A DNA stretch of 64,000 bases, from positions 1-64,000 of the forward strand of contig PKUO01000045.1 in NCBI GenBank assembly GCA_002869585.1, written 5' to 3'. Every line of letters begins with the position of its first letter. The first letter of the stretch is position 1. Source of the stretch: Sedimenticola sp. (GTDB taxonomy: Bacteria > Pseudomonadota > Gammaproteobacteria > Chromatiales > Chromatiaceae). Positions 35,193 to 45,625 of the stretch are shown here, in pieces. The notes beneath the pieces were generated by a model, which saw only the letters and a program-made list of their open reading frames with translations, made no database searches and was not told the origin of the DNA. The translations under genes and the position numbers were made by a program.

Positions 35193-35795
35193 ATGGCAAA
35201 AGTGATGATGTATGCGCGTTTTGAACGCTTCTGGCACTGGTCACAGGCAGCCTTGATTATTACCATGCTGGTGACGGGATTCAATATTCATGGCAGCATC
35301 AGTCTGATGAGTTTTGAACAGGCGATAGATATTCACACACTCTGTGCCTGGACACTGATTGGACTGTGGGTGTTTGCCTGGTTCTGGCATATCACGACCG
35401 GAGAGTGGCGGCAGTATATTCCCTCTACGCCTGAACGTATCCTGGCCATGGTGCGCTATTACGCCTTCGGCATATTTCAGGGCAAGAGCCATCCGTTTCA
35501 CAAGGATCGCAGCCACAAGCACAATCCGCTGCAGCGTCTGGCGTATCTGGGGCTGCATATCCTGATAGGTCCAGCCATCTGGATCAGCGGTCTGTTCTAC
35601 CTGTTCTTTGGGGATCTGAAGGCGCTGGGGTTGGATGGTTTGTCGCTGGAAGTCGTGGCTATAACCCATACGGCTGCTGCCTTTCTCATGTTGGTGTTTC
35701 TTATTGCTCATCTCTATCTGGCACTGACCATGAGTGATAAGTTCGGCGCCTATGTAAAGGCCATGATCACTGGTTATGAAGAGGTGGATGAGTAA
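35193..35795 (+). CDS. Cytochrome b561-type membrane subunit, partner of OTR
   Basis: 200 residues from ATG 35193 with GGAGG upstream. Four membrane segments with heme b histidines in RFERFWHWSQA, IHTLCAWTLIG, and AITHTAAAFLMLVFLIAHLYLALTM. Homologous to the cytochrome b of formate dehydrogenase, thiosulfate reductase and hydrogenases. Four bases after the OTR stop, so quinol-to-OTR electron transfer is the evident role. Confidence 0.9.
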   Translation: MAKVMMYARFERFWHWSQAALIITMLVTGFNIHGSISLMSFEQAIDIHTLCAWTLIGLWVFAWFWHITTGEWRQYIPSTPERILAMVRYYAFGIFQGKSHPFHKDRSHKHNPLQRLAYLGLHILIGPAIWISGLFYLFFGDLKALGLDGLSLEVVAITHTAAAFLMLVFLIAHLYLALTMSDKFGAYVKAMITGYEEVDE

Positions 35796-35821
35796 CGTTT
35801 TAATTGCGTAGTGATTGATTC

Positions 35822-35854
35822 GGGGTAGTGCCAGTGGGCACTGCCCTGTTTTTT
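35822..35854 (+). terminator. Rho-independent terminator after the OTR-cytochrome b pair
   Basis: Stem AGTGCC / GGCACT with loop AGTG, extended by GGG/CCC pairs, followed by TGTTTTTT. Confidence 0.85.
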
Positions 35855-35868
35855 GGGATTTTAATATG

Positions 35869-35956
35869 TCGCGCCTTCAGGCGCGAACAGGTCGAAGCTA
35901 AAGCATCTCCTACAGCGCACCATCAAATTGTAGGCGCGCATTCAGGCGCGAATGCG
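35869..35956. repeat. REP-like palindromes between convergent genes
   Basis: First unit: TCGCGCC-TTCA-GGCGCGA (35869-35886). Second: GCGCGC-ATTCA-GGCGCG with an overlapping CGCATTC/GAATGCG. Between them CTCCTAC and TTGTAGG, the arrangement of gammaproteobacterial REP pairs (GTAGGNGCG ... TTCAGGCGCGA). The second unit overlaps the 3' end of the protease gene. No transposase of the RAYT type is in the window. Confidence 0.6.
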
Positions 35957-36385
35957 TGCCAATATAATCTGTTCGGCCTGATCCAAGACATTATTGACTT
36001 GTGGTGTCAGCTCCTCTCCGTAGCCGAAATTCTCACCTTCGATCCCCACCAGCCATAACTGATCAGGCAGGCGTTTCAGGGTGCGCGCCATCTCTATCGC
36101 CTCGGCCACGCCGAACTGGTGACTGGAGTAGTGGAACAGGTCAGTGGGTACCGTTTGCTCAATGGCATTGATCTGGTGGATTGTGCCTGGTTTGGCATCA
36201 GACCGGGTGGCATCGATCAACAGGACTCTGGGATAGGCCTCCCAGGCACTGATCAGGCCAGCACCCTCGCCACTGTGTTCCTGGCACTGTAAACCACGTT
36301 TTTCCAGACGATCGACAACTCGCGGGCCGACTGCGTCATCCCGGCGCAGACGGTTACCGATGCCAATAATCAGCCAGTCATTCAC
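35942..36385 (-). CDS. Hydrogenase maturation protease
   Basis: 147 residues of the HyaD/HycI peptidase M52 family: [20 protein letters not shown] (metal-binding Asp), VLLIDAT (second ligand) and the His of HYSSHQFGV. Removes the C-terminal tail of the large subunit after Ni insertion. It overlaps the large-subunit gene by eight bases as last gene of the hydrogenase operon. Confidence 0.92.
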   Translation of the reverse strand: MNDWLIIGIGNRLRRDDAVGPRVVDRLEKRGLQCQEHSGEGAGLISAWEAYPRVLLIDATRSDAKPGTIHQINAIEQTVPTDLFHYSSHQFGVAEAIEMARTLKRLPDQLWLVGIEGENFGYGEELTPQVNNVLDQAEQIILARIRA

Positions 36386-37668
36386 GCTCGATAGTCAGCT
36401 TCAGAAAATGCGTGGCGCAGGAGATGCAGGGGTCGTAGTTACGTATGGTCTGCTCACAGCGCCAGGTCAGTTCGTCGTCGCCCAGAGCGAGGTTCTGTTC
36501 GACAACCCCGCGCAGATCGGTTTCGATCTGCTTCTGATTCTGCGCAGTGGGCGGCACGATGGTTGCCAGTGTCACCCGGCCTTCCTCGTCCAGACGGTAG
36601 CGGTGGAAGCAGATCCCTCTCGGTGCCTCGGTGCAGCCATAGCCTTCACCTGCGCCGGGGGTGATTTCTACGGCGGGTTTCCCCGGGCGCTGGTAGTGCT
36701 CGATGATTCTCATCGACTCTTCACAGGCATAGTAGGTCTCCACCATGCGCACCAAAATGCTCTTGTAGGGGTTGTTCACCACCGGTCCGAGTCCACAATC
36801 CGCTGCCAGCTTCCGGGCGTTTTTTGAGAGCTGTTTAAAGTTGTTGTTGTAGCGGGCTATCGGCCCCACCAGATAGGGCTCGCCGTTTTTGAATTTGCCC
36901 TGCAGGGCGTTGGAGTGGGCAACATGCTCCTCCCCGAAGTGATCAAAAAACTGCGCGAGGGGAATGTCGAGGCCACGGTTGGAGATGATCGTGCCACGGT
37001 TGATGGCGTATTCATCCGGATGCTGCAAGGATACGCAGGTGTAGTCGTATTCAAAATCCGGATAGTCGAATTGGGCGAAGGCGAGGGCGATCTCGCGGCA
37101 GGTTTTCAAGGCCCAATCGAGAGTCGGCAGCAGGGTCTCCAGCTCTGCCTTTTTCGGCGCCTTGTAAAATCCCCCGACCTTCATATTTATCGGATGCACG
37201 GCGCGCCCACCGACCAGGTCCATGATGTCGTTGCCCAGCTTTTTCAGTTGCAGGGCGTCAGTCACCAGTTGCGGGTTCTCCTTGGCGATCTGCAGGGCGT
37301 CGTCCAGGCCGAGAAAGTCTGGCGCGTGCAGCATGGCGGCATGCAACACATGGCTTTCGATCCACTCGCCGCAGTAGATGAGCCGACGCAGGTTCTGCAG
37401 TTCGCCCTCGACGCGGATGTTCAGGGCGTCTTCCATTGCCTGACTGGCGCCCAGCATGTAGGCGATTGGGCAGATGCCGCAGATGCGGGCGGTGATGTCG
37501 GGTACTTCATGGAAACGGCGTCCCTGCAGAAAGGCCTCAAAAAAACGCGGGGGTTCAAAGATGCGGAATTTGACATCCTTGACGATATTGCCCTTGACCC
37601 TGACATGCAGTGCCCCTTCGCCCTCGACGCGGGCCAGGGCATCCACCTTCAGCGTTCTGGTTTGTGTG

Positions 37669-37685
<17 letters not shown>
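36378..37685 (-). CDS. Group 3b [NiFe] hydrogenase (sulfhydrogenase) large/alpha subunit
   Basis: 435 residues. N-terminal nickel motif [10 protein letters not shown] (the CxxC pair, with Tyr where many groups have His) and C-terminal DPCISCATH, both typical of NADP-linked cytoplasmic group 3b. [11 protein letters not shown] starts the core. The tail after the last His is FLKLTIERE, short. Catalyses reversible H2 oxidation/production, and in archaea S0 reduction to H2S. Overlaps the small subunit. Confidence 0.95.
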
Positions 37686-38457
<772 letters not shown>

Positions 38458-38460
38458 TTT

Positions 38461-39294
38461 TCACAGCTCCCTGATGCGGAATGCCGAACTGATCTGACTG
38501 TACGGGAACACCGGGCCGTCCTTGCAGACGAACTGGCTGCCGAGCTGGCAGTGGCCGCAAAAGCCGATCGCACACTTCATGTTACGTTCCATCGAGACAT
38601 AGATATGGTCCTCTTTGACGCCCCTCTCCTGAAGCGCCTTGACGCTGAAGCGCATCATGATCTCCGGCCCACAGATCAGCGCCGTGGTCTCTTCCGGGGC
38701 AAAATCGGCGCGGTTGATCAGTTTCGGGACTACGCCGACGCGTCCGCTCCAGTTGCTTACTGCCTGGTCGACAGTGACCTCGACGCTGATATCGAAACGC
38801 GAGCGCCATCGCTCCAGCTCTTTGCGAAAGAGGATGTCGGCCGGGGTGCGTGCGCCATAAAGAATGACGATTTTGCCGTAGCGTTGGCGATTGGCCAGAA
38901 GGTGATAGATCGCCGGGCGCAGTGGCGCAAGGCCGATGCCGCCGGTGATGATGACAATATCCTGCCCCGTTGCCTGCTCGACCGGCCAGGCGCTGCCAAA
39001 CGGGCCGCGGATACCGAGCATGTCGCCCGATTTGCAGCTTTTCAGTCCCTCGGTGACGCTACCCACTGCACGGATGGTGTGAATCAACCGATTGGGCTGG
39101 GCCGGGTCGCCGCTGATGGAGATCGGCACCTCACCACTGCCAAACAGATAGATCATGTTGAACTGACCCGGAAGAAACGGGAACTCGTTGTTGGACTCCG
39201 CAGTCAGTTCCAGGGTGAAGGTGTCGGCGAGTTCCCGGCGTATGCGCTGCACCTGAAACAGGTTGGGGGTCATCGGATCCTGGCTCGTCTTCAT
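38461..39294 (-). CDS. Sulfhydrogenase gamma subunit (FAD/NAD(P)-binding)
   Basis: 278 residues from ATG 39294 ([15 protein letters not shown]); an upstream ATG at 39312 gives six more. Ferredoxin-NADP-reductase fold: [22 protein letters not shown] (flavin), [17 protein letters not shown] (nicotinamide), and a C-terminal 2Fe-2S site [17 protein letters not shown]. Links the hydrogenase to NAD(P)H. Confidence 0.93.
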   Translation of the reverse strand: MKTSQDPMTPNLFQVQRIRRELADTFTLELTAESNNEFPFLPGQFNMIYLFGSGEVPISISGDPAQPNRLIHTIRAVGSVTEGLKSCKSGDMLGIRGPFGSAWPVEQATGQDIVIITGGIGLAPLRPAIYHLLANRQRYGKIVILYGARTPADILFRKELERWRSRFDISVEVTVDQAVSNWSGRVGVVPKLINRADFAPEETTALICGPEIMMRFSVKALQERGVKEDHIYVSMERNMKCAIGFCGHCQLGSQFVCKDGPVFPYSQISSAFRIREL

Positions 39295-39308
39295 GGTAAC
39301 CCTGTCCC

Positions 39309-39788
39309 TCATTGACCCTTGCGGGGTGATCCGTAGAGATCGAGCAGTCTGAGCCGGGCCGCACTCAGGCGTTCTGACATGACCGGCATGATGCGCGAGT
39401 AGAGTTCATAGCCCAGGCTGTGATCGGCCTCCGCCTTCTCCCGAAGGCAGGCGGCATCGATGGCAATCACCCGGGTGAGCTGGATTGCGCGGGCGTCAAA
39501 CAGCCAGTGGTAGGGCGGAACCAGCCAAGACCAGCCGAGCACATCCCCTTCGTGCAGGGTTTCCAGCGTAACGCTGGTCTGTCCCTGGGTATGCACCTCG
39601 ATTGCCACTGCCCCATGGCGGATCAGATAGAAGTGGTCGGCGTTATCGCCTTCCCGAATCAGATACTGGCCAGCCTCGAAACTCTGATTGCTGGCGCAAC
39701 CGGCAATCATCGCCTGGTAGCCGGGTTCCATGCCGCTAAAGAAAGGGTGTTCGCTGATCATCCTGTCGATACCTTCAACCGAAACCAT
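39309..39788 (-). CDS. Cyclic nucleotide-binding domain protein in hydrogenase operon
   Basis: 159 residues: a CAP-type effector domain alone ([61 protein letters not shown]), without a DNA-binding helix-turn-helix. The phosphate-binding-cassette arginine pattern is not canonical (GWSWLVPP). One base separates it from the beta-subunit gene upstream and it overlaps the gamma gene. A direct regulatory or structural role in the hydrogenase is suggested by position only. Confidence 0.88.
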   Translation of the reverse strand: MVSVEGIDRMISEHPFFSGMEPGYQAMIAGCASNQSFEAGQYLIREGDNADHFYLIRHGAVAIEVHTQGQTSVTLETLHEGDVLGWSWLVPPYHWLFDARAIQLTRVIAIDAACLREKAEADHSLGYELYSRIMPVMSERLSAARLRLLDLYGSPRKGQ

Positions 39789-39789
39789 G

Positions 39790-40911
39790 TCAGCTCCTTT
39801 TATCTATTTCGCAAAATGTTGCCGCTTCTTCGGTGATGTCGATACCGACAGGGCACCAAGTGATGCAGCGGCCGCACCCGGTACAACCCGAGGTGCCGAA
39901 CTGTTTATGCCAATAGGAGAGTTTGTGAGTGATCCATTGGCGATAGCGGGCCGCACCGCTCTGGCGGATGCTGCCCCCATGTATGTAGGAGAAATCGGTA
40001 TTGAAGCAGGAGTCCCAGTAGCGCCAGCGCTCGGCATGCTGTCCGGTCAGGTCGGTTGTGTCCTCCACGGTGCTGCAGAAGCAGGTGGGGCAGACCAGGG
40101 TGCAGTTGCTGCAATTCAGGCAGCGCGACTCAATCGTTTGCCAGTGCTCGTCTTGCAGATGCCGCTCCAGCACCTCCGGGATGTTGCTCGGCATCCGGCG
40201 TTGGATCGATGCCTCGGTTGCGGCGAGCTGGGCATCGGCCTCAGCAAAGTCCTGGTCCTCGGCCTTTCGGGTAACCAGCTCCTTCAATAGCGCTTCACCG
40301 TTCGCCGAGCCGGTTTCGATCAGAAAATCGTGTCGTCCCTGCTGCAGTTCGGTCAGGGCCAGGTCAAAACCTTCCGTGACCCGCGGCCCCGCATCCATTG
40401 AACTGCAAAAGCAGGTATCGGCCGCGCGGCTGCAATTGACGGCGATGATCAGGCAGTTCTGGCGCTTTTCGCCATAGCCGTTGTCGGTAAAGGGCCCCTG
40501 GGAGAAGACCCGGTCCTGCATCTGCAGGGCCTTGATTTCACAGGCGCGTACCCCGATGAAGGCCAGCTTCGTCTCATCTTCGGGAGTTTGGATACTGAAT
40601 CCCTGGTCCACGCGGGTGGCAGACCAAAGCTTTTGCGCGGCTGGGAAAAGAAAGCGCTTCCAGCTGTGAGGCCCGACGACATGGGCAAAATAGCCGGCAG
40701 AAGGGTCATCTTCCAGTCGATAATTGCCAGGAGATTGTCGGTCACTGATGCCCAGTGGCAGATTTTCCACATTCTCCAGATCATCATAGACAATAGCGTT
40801 GTCCTCCAGGGTCGGACCAATCAGCCGATAGCCCTGGCTATGCACAACATCGATCAATGTCTGCAGTGACTGGGCAGGCAATATTGCCCGGCCTCCAGAA
40901 GTTTTACCCAT
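39790..40911 (-). CDS. Sulfhydrogenase beta subunit (4Fe-4S protein)
   Basis: 373 residues from ATG 40911 ([16 protein letters not shown]); the open frame extends to 40995 but without support. HydB / anaerobic sulfite reductase A family. Two ferredoxin clusters in the C-terminal part ([16 protein letters not shown] and [21 protein letters not shown]), plus Cys in [11 protein letters not shown]. Carries electrons between the gamma subunit and the small subunit, or sulfur as acceptor. First gene of the operon. The 321 bases 40912-41232 hold both promoters; a weak FNR-like TTGCC-GTAG-ATCAA (8/10) is at 41002-41015. Confidence 0.9.
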   Translation of the reverse strand: MGKTSGGRAILPAQSLQTLIDVVHSQGYRLIGPTLEDNAIVYDDLENVENLPLGISDRQSPGNYRLEDDPSAGYFAHVVGPHSWKRFLFPAAQKLWSATRVDQGFSIQTPEDETKLAFIGVRACEIKALQMQDRVFSQGPFTDNGYGEKRQNCLIIAVNCSRAADTCFCSSMDAGPRVTEGFDLALTELQQGRHDFLIETGSANGEALLKELVTRKAEDQDFAEADAQLAATEASIQRRMPSNIPEVLERHLQDEHWQTIESRCLNCSNCTLVCPTCFCSTVEDTTDLTGQHAERWRYWDSCFNTDFSYIHGGSIRQSGAARYRQWITHKLSYWHKQFGTSGCTGCGRCITWCPVGIDITEEAATFCEIDKRS

Positions 40912-41232
40912 GATTTCACATCCCGAGATCGCAAAACCTAAATACAAGTCTAGAAGGTCTTTTGGTAAATATGTGAGATTCACGGCAGTTGTCATAAGTT
41001 ATTGCCGTAGATCAAAAAAACACTCAACTGCCAGTGCTTCTGTGTCCGGGCAGCCGTCAGGGGATAGCGCAAATAAAGCAGAAAATCCTTAAAGAACGGT
41101 GTCTGTATGCCGATAACTAGAAATAGGATCCCATGGGATAGGCCCTAGAATTACTAAAAAAATGGAAAATTTTCAGTACATTAGCCTGTTTTGGCAGGTC
41201 AAATTCGAATACCAACCCTCTGGCAAACACGA

Positions 41233-43062
41233 ATGAGGAATGAACGGCTTGGGTTGATTATGATTCTGGCCTCTCTGCTGGTCATCGGGGTTATAGCGAC
41301 CTTATTGCTCAATAACCAACTATCCAGCCGGGAGGATCGCATTCGCTCCCAGGGTACCAACCTGGCGCGTCTGCTCGGTGAAATACCCTGGGAACAGCTG
41401 GCCAATACCGACGAGCGGCAAAGCCCGCTACAGATTATGGGCGAGAGTCAGGGTGATCCCGATTTTGCCTACGGGGTGGTAGTTTCGGCCGACGGTCAGG
41501 CGAGGCGGCAGGTCACAGAGCCGGGGGTGATTATTCCATCTGACCCACTTCCCCAGGAGCCGAGCGGCTGGCTGGGTGAGCGGATAATAGACCAGGGTGA
41601 TTCACGCAGGCCTTTTATCGAGTTCCATGCGCCGCTCTTTTCACAAGGTGAGTTCAGCGGTTATATCCGCCTGGGTTACTTCAAACCCTCATTTGGGCTG
41701 AGCCAGCAGGAGATCTCGTTTGTAGCAACCCTGGCGTTGCCCATTTTCTTACTCACACCGCTCTTCTATTTCATGCTGCGGATGGAGGTTCGTCCGCTCA
41801 GACAGGTGAACCAACGGGTTGAACAGTTGCTGGAGGAGGGGGGCGCGAACCGGGTAGAACTTCACGCCAGCGGTGAACTGAGTGAATTCATCGATCGATT
41901 TACCAATTATATAGAGTTTTCCCGTTCGCGAATCGCGGATCTGGAGAATGAGCAGAGAGGCCTGGTTACCTCAACCAAGCTGCTGAGTTACCGACAATCA
42001 CGTGTCGAGTCAGTTCTTAAAACAATACCCGATGCCATCGTGGTTCTGGATGAGGCCGGGGCGATCAGTTACGTCAATCCAAAGGTATCGATGATGCTTG
42101 GTATCGATGCCGAGGATCTACGGGGTAAGACTGCTAGCGAATGGTGTATCAGCCCGGAGATTCTCAGTTACCTGTCACGTTTCGAGTCAGGACATCTCTC
42201 GGGCAATGTTCCTGACCCCATCCGTTTTACACCTGAGCTAAACAAAAGTATTACCGTTGAGATGCGGGCCTATCCACTGTTTTCACCCAAAAACGAGGCT
42301 GACGTGCTGGGTACACTGGTGGTGTTGCATGATGTCAGTAAAGAGCAGCAGAGTGATCGAAGTCGCGGTGAATTTGTGGCCCAGGTGGCTCATGAGTTGA
42401 AAACGCCTTTGAATGTGCTTTCCCTGTATAGCGAATCTCTGATCGGAGAAGACGGTGGGGATGAGGCGTTTCGGGTTGAGGCAGTCAATATCATCCATGA
42501 CGAAGTGGAACGACTGGCGTCGCTGATCAACAATCTGCTGGCCATCACCAATTTCGAACTGGGCAGCTCACCTTTGAATAAACAGCGCATCAGGATCAGT
42601 GAATTTCTGGAAGATGCATTTAACAATATTTCACAAAGTGGCAAAGGAAAGGGTCTTCAGTTCACCATGGATCTGCCGAAAGAGGTGAATGCGATCAATG
42701 CCGATAAGGAGATGCTGCGAATCGCGGTGAACAACCTTTTGACCAATGCAATAAAATACAACCGTCCCAACGGCAGTGTCATCCTGGCGCTGGAAGAGGC
42801 TGATAAATATATCGATATTATCGTTACTGACACCGGAATAGGCATCTCTCCGGAGGATCAGAAAAACATCTACGAGAAATTCTATCGCTCCGACAATGAA
42901 GATGTGCGGGCACAACCCGGGCATGGCCTGGGATTGTCACTGGTTCAGGAGATTGTCCTGCTGCATGGTGGCAGGCTGATTCTTGACAGTGCCCCAGGCA
43001 AGGGAAGCCGCTTTACCATTCGGCTGAACAAGTCTTCCGGAAATATGGGATTTGTGGCATGA
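41233..43062 (+). CDS. PAS-containing membrane histidine kinase
   Basis: 609 residues from ATG 41233 (MRNERLGLIMILASL); a TTG at 41191 is an alternative and neither has a clear ribosome site. TM1 ~6-26, periplasmic sensor ~27-165, TM2 ~170-195, a PAS domain ~255-375, HisKA with VAQVAHELKTPLN (phosphorylated His387), and a full HATPase_c (NNLLTNAIKYN, DTGIGISPEDQ, GHGLGLSLVQEIV). Coupled to a stand-alone receiver by ATGA overlap. Confidence 0.92.
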   Translation: MRNERLGLIMILASLLVIGVIATLLLNNQLSSREDRIRSQGTNLARLLGEIPWEQLANTDERQSPLQIMGESQGDPDFAYGVVVSADGQARRQVTEPGVIIPSDPLPQEPSGWLGERIIDQGDSRRPFIEFHAPLFSQGEFSGYIRLGYFKPSFGLSQQEISFVATLALPIFLLTPLFYFMLRMEVRPLRQVNQRVEQLLEEGGANRVELHASGELSEFIDRFTNYIEFSRSRIADLENEQRGLVTSTKLLSYRQSRVESVLKTIPDAIVVLDEAGAISYVNPKVSMMLGIDAEDLRGKTASEWCISPEILSYLSRFESGHLSGNVPDPIRFTPELNKSITVEMRAYPLFSPKNEADVLGTLVVLHDVSKEQQSDRSRGEFVAQVAHELKTPLNVLSLYSESLIGEDGGDEAFRVEAVNIIHDEVERLASLINNLLAITNFELGSSPLNKQRIRISEFLEDAFNNISQSGKGKGLQFTMDLPKEVNAINADKEMLRIAVNNLLTNAIKYNRPNGSVILALEEADKYIDIIVTDTGIGISPEDQKNIYEKFYRSDNEDVRAQPGHGLGLSLVQEIVLLHGGRLILDSAPGKGSRFTIRLNKSSGNMGFVA

Positions 43063-43430
43063 AACGTGTTCTGATTGCTGACGATGAACCACACGTTATC
43101 CGCGTTTTGAAGCAGGTGCTGATGCGTGCCGGCTACCATGTCGATTCTGTCAACAATGGCAATGAGGCACTGAACTACCTACTGGAAAATCCACTGGATA
43201 TCCTTATTACCGATATCCAGATGCAGAAGATGAGCGGTGATCAACTGTGCCGGGTGATCGATGCGAACATGCCCGATCGGGAATTCGCCATCATCGTAAT
43301 GACCTCGAGGACGGAACGTGAGCACAGAGCTTGGGCAAGTAAAATCGGGAATCTGACTTTTCTGGAAAAGCCGATAAGCATCAGACAGTTGCTGTCTGAG
43401 TTGGAAGTCTGTTCCAGCAGGGTGGGCTAG
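43059..43430 (+). CDS. Stand-alone response regulator receiver
   Basis: 123 residues, only a CheY-like receiver. Asp9/Asp10 acidic pair (ADDEP), phosphoacceptor Asp52 (LITDIQM), Thr in MTSRTE and Lys in FLEKPIS. No output domain; it could act on the following EAL protein or on the pilus ATPase, like CheY-like modulators in other pilus systems. Nine bases before the next gene. Confidence 0.92.
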   Translation: MKRVLIADDEPHVIRVLKQVLMRAGYHVDSVNNGNEALNYLLENPLDILITDIQMQKMSGDQLCRVIDANMPDREFAIIVMTSRTEREHRAWASKIGNLTFLEKPISIRQLLSELEVCSSRVG

Positions 43431-43438
43431 GAAGTAGC

Positions 43439-45625
43439 ATGGAGAACCTCGCACATACTCTTTCCCAGGTCAACTTCGAAATTCATGCACGCCTGATGCA
43501 TCGATTATTTCCGGATATCTCGGCAATTGTCGTGTTGACCCAGGGTGGAGAGGTGGTTTGGCAGGAAGGCATAGTCAGTGATGATATGCACAAGCAAACG
43601 CTTTCCTGTCTATTCAAGTTTCCAGGGACTGACTCTGCGTCAAAACCGGCTAACATGTACCGTTTTACCGAGAGCAGGTTGTTATGCTGTAGCCCACTGA
43701 ATGATGTGCATGGTTTACCACTGGCGGTCATTGGCATACTGTTCCGCGGGATGTAATTAAAAAATCTACAGGAAGAGATCGAAAATCAGGTCGCAGAGAT
43801 CGCATCAATTCTGCAAAATGATATGCAGATGAACCTTGAATTGGCAACCATGGCGGATGATCTTTCAGAACGCTACGAAGAGTTGAATCTCATTTTTCGT
43901 TCTGATGACCATGTTCTGGAAATCAACAAGGGCAGGGAGATGTTGAATCGTTTGGTTGATAGTTGCATCATGTTCCTGGATGTTGCCGCAGTTTCCTTGT
44001 TGCTTCCGGGAAAAGACATTGAAATCATGAAGATAAATCCTGGACAGGAATTTATCTATCCAGCGACACTTATCAGTTTTATCAAACGTGAACTTATACC
44101 GGCGATATTTGATCAACGCAATCCAATCGTCATTAACTCCCTTTCAGATTTCCAGTCGGCAGGCGCCTACCCGGATATTTTTAAGGCTTACCGTGTGTTG
44201 TCGGTACCTGTAGAAACAGGTGAGCACGAGTGTGCAGGAGTTTTGAGTGTAGTTATCCCAACGCAAAAGCGGGACTTCACCAACAGTGACAGAAATCTGT
44301 TGGGAAATGTCGCAAAAAAAGTTGCCTCCGTGATTTTGACCAGCTTCGATAAGCTGACCGGACTTGCAAATAGAGCCTTACTCGAGTCCGAAATTGAACG
44401 GTTGCTGCAGACAAGCAAAGAACTGGCCATCGATCACGCTATTATCGATTGTGATGTGGATAAACTGCAGATAGTCAACGATATCTGCGGCAATAGCGCG
44501 GGTGATGATTTGCTGCGACTGATCGGTAAAACCATCCGGAAAGAGGTGGGTGAGGGGGGGCTGGTCAGCCGTGTGGGTAGCGACGAGTTCTGTATTCTAT
44601 TGGAACAGACTACCTTGAGTCAGGCTTTTGAATTGGCCCGTGTTATTCGCTCCCGGGTTAACAGTCTTATATTTGAGCGAGAAGGTTATACTTTTGAAGT
44701 CAACTTAAGCATTGGTGTGGCGCCTATCACCGGTGAGTGTGAATCGGCAAGTACCCTGCTCAGCTCGGTTGAAGTGGCATGCAATGCGGCCAAGGATAAG
44801 GGGAGAAACCAGATACAGATGTATGTGCCGGATGATTCGGAACTTTTGCGTCGACGTGGTGAGATGCACTGGGTCAGCCGGATCCAAAAGGCTTTGCATG
44901 AAGATCGCTTCATTCTCTATGCGCAACCGATTTGTCCGACAGACGGGTCGGACGAACATAAGCATTACGAAATTCTCCTGCGTCTTCGAGATGAGGAGGG
45001 TCAGATTCTTTCGCCAGGTGCATTCATCCCTGCTGCGGAACATTTTAATCTGATGCCCGCGATAGATCGTTGGGTTATAAGGAATACCTTTCAACTGCTT
45101 GCCCGCGTTTGGCAAAAACTACCGAAACAACAACACACCTTTTCCCTGAATCTCTCTGGTCAGTCCCTGACCGACGAAGGGTTTGATGACTTTCTGGTAC
45201 AGCAGATTGAACAGAGCACAATTCCTAATGACTGGCTCTGTTTTGAAATTACTGAGTCTGCGGCCATTTCCAACCTTAAACAGGCCAAGGCCTTGATCGC
45301 GAAGGTGAAGCGTTTAGGGTGTCAAATTTCACTGGATGATTTTGGATCAGGTCTCAGTTCATACAGCTACCTCAGGGATTTTGATGTCGATTGTCTGAAA
45401 ATTGATGGTGCTTTTATCCGTAATATAGTCACTGATAATGTTACCCGCACCATGGTCTCTGCGATGAACCAGATTGGCCATGCAATGGGGTTGTCTACCG
45501 TAGGAGAGTGGGTGGAGAATCCGGAGATATTTGAACAGTTACGTTTGATCGGTGTGGATTTCGCCCAGGGTTATGAATTAGGCAGGCCCCAACAACTGAT
45601 AGATATTCTGGATTGCACTAAGTAG
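43439..45625 (+). pseudogene. GAF-like/GGDEF/EAL c-di-GMP protein interrupted by in-frame TAA
   Basis: A 105-residue N-terminal part (MENLAHTLSQVNFEIHARL) ends at TAA 43754-43756, but the same frame continues without any shift through a coiled coil (LKNLQEEIENQVAEIAS), GAF-like sensor, GGDEF and EAL domains. GGDEF reads RVGSDEF, acceptable for activity; the EAL set is YEILLRL (EIL), FEITES, SLDDFGSG, KIDGAFI and AQGYELGRP, so a phosphodiesterase is likely. Translation could restart at the ATG at 43823 to give 600 residues. The stop is one substitution away from a sense codon. The gene is directly followed by the pilus ATPase gene. Confidence 0.75.

Noticed and set aside
35869-35956. CRISPR-like repeats
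   Set aside because: Only two palindromes of unequal form, no regular spacers and no cas genes.
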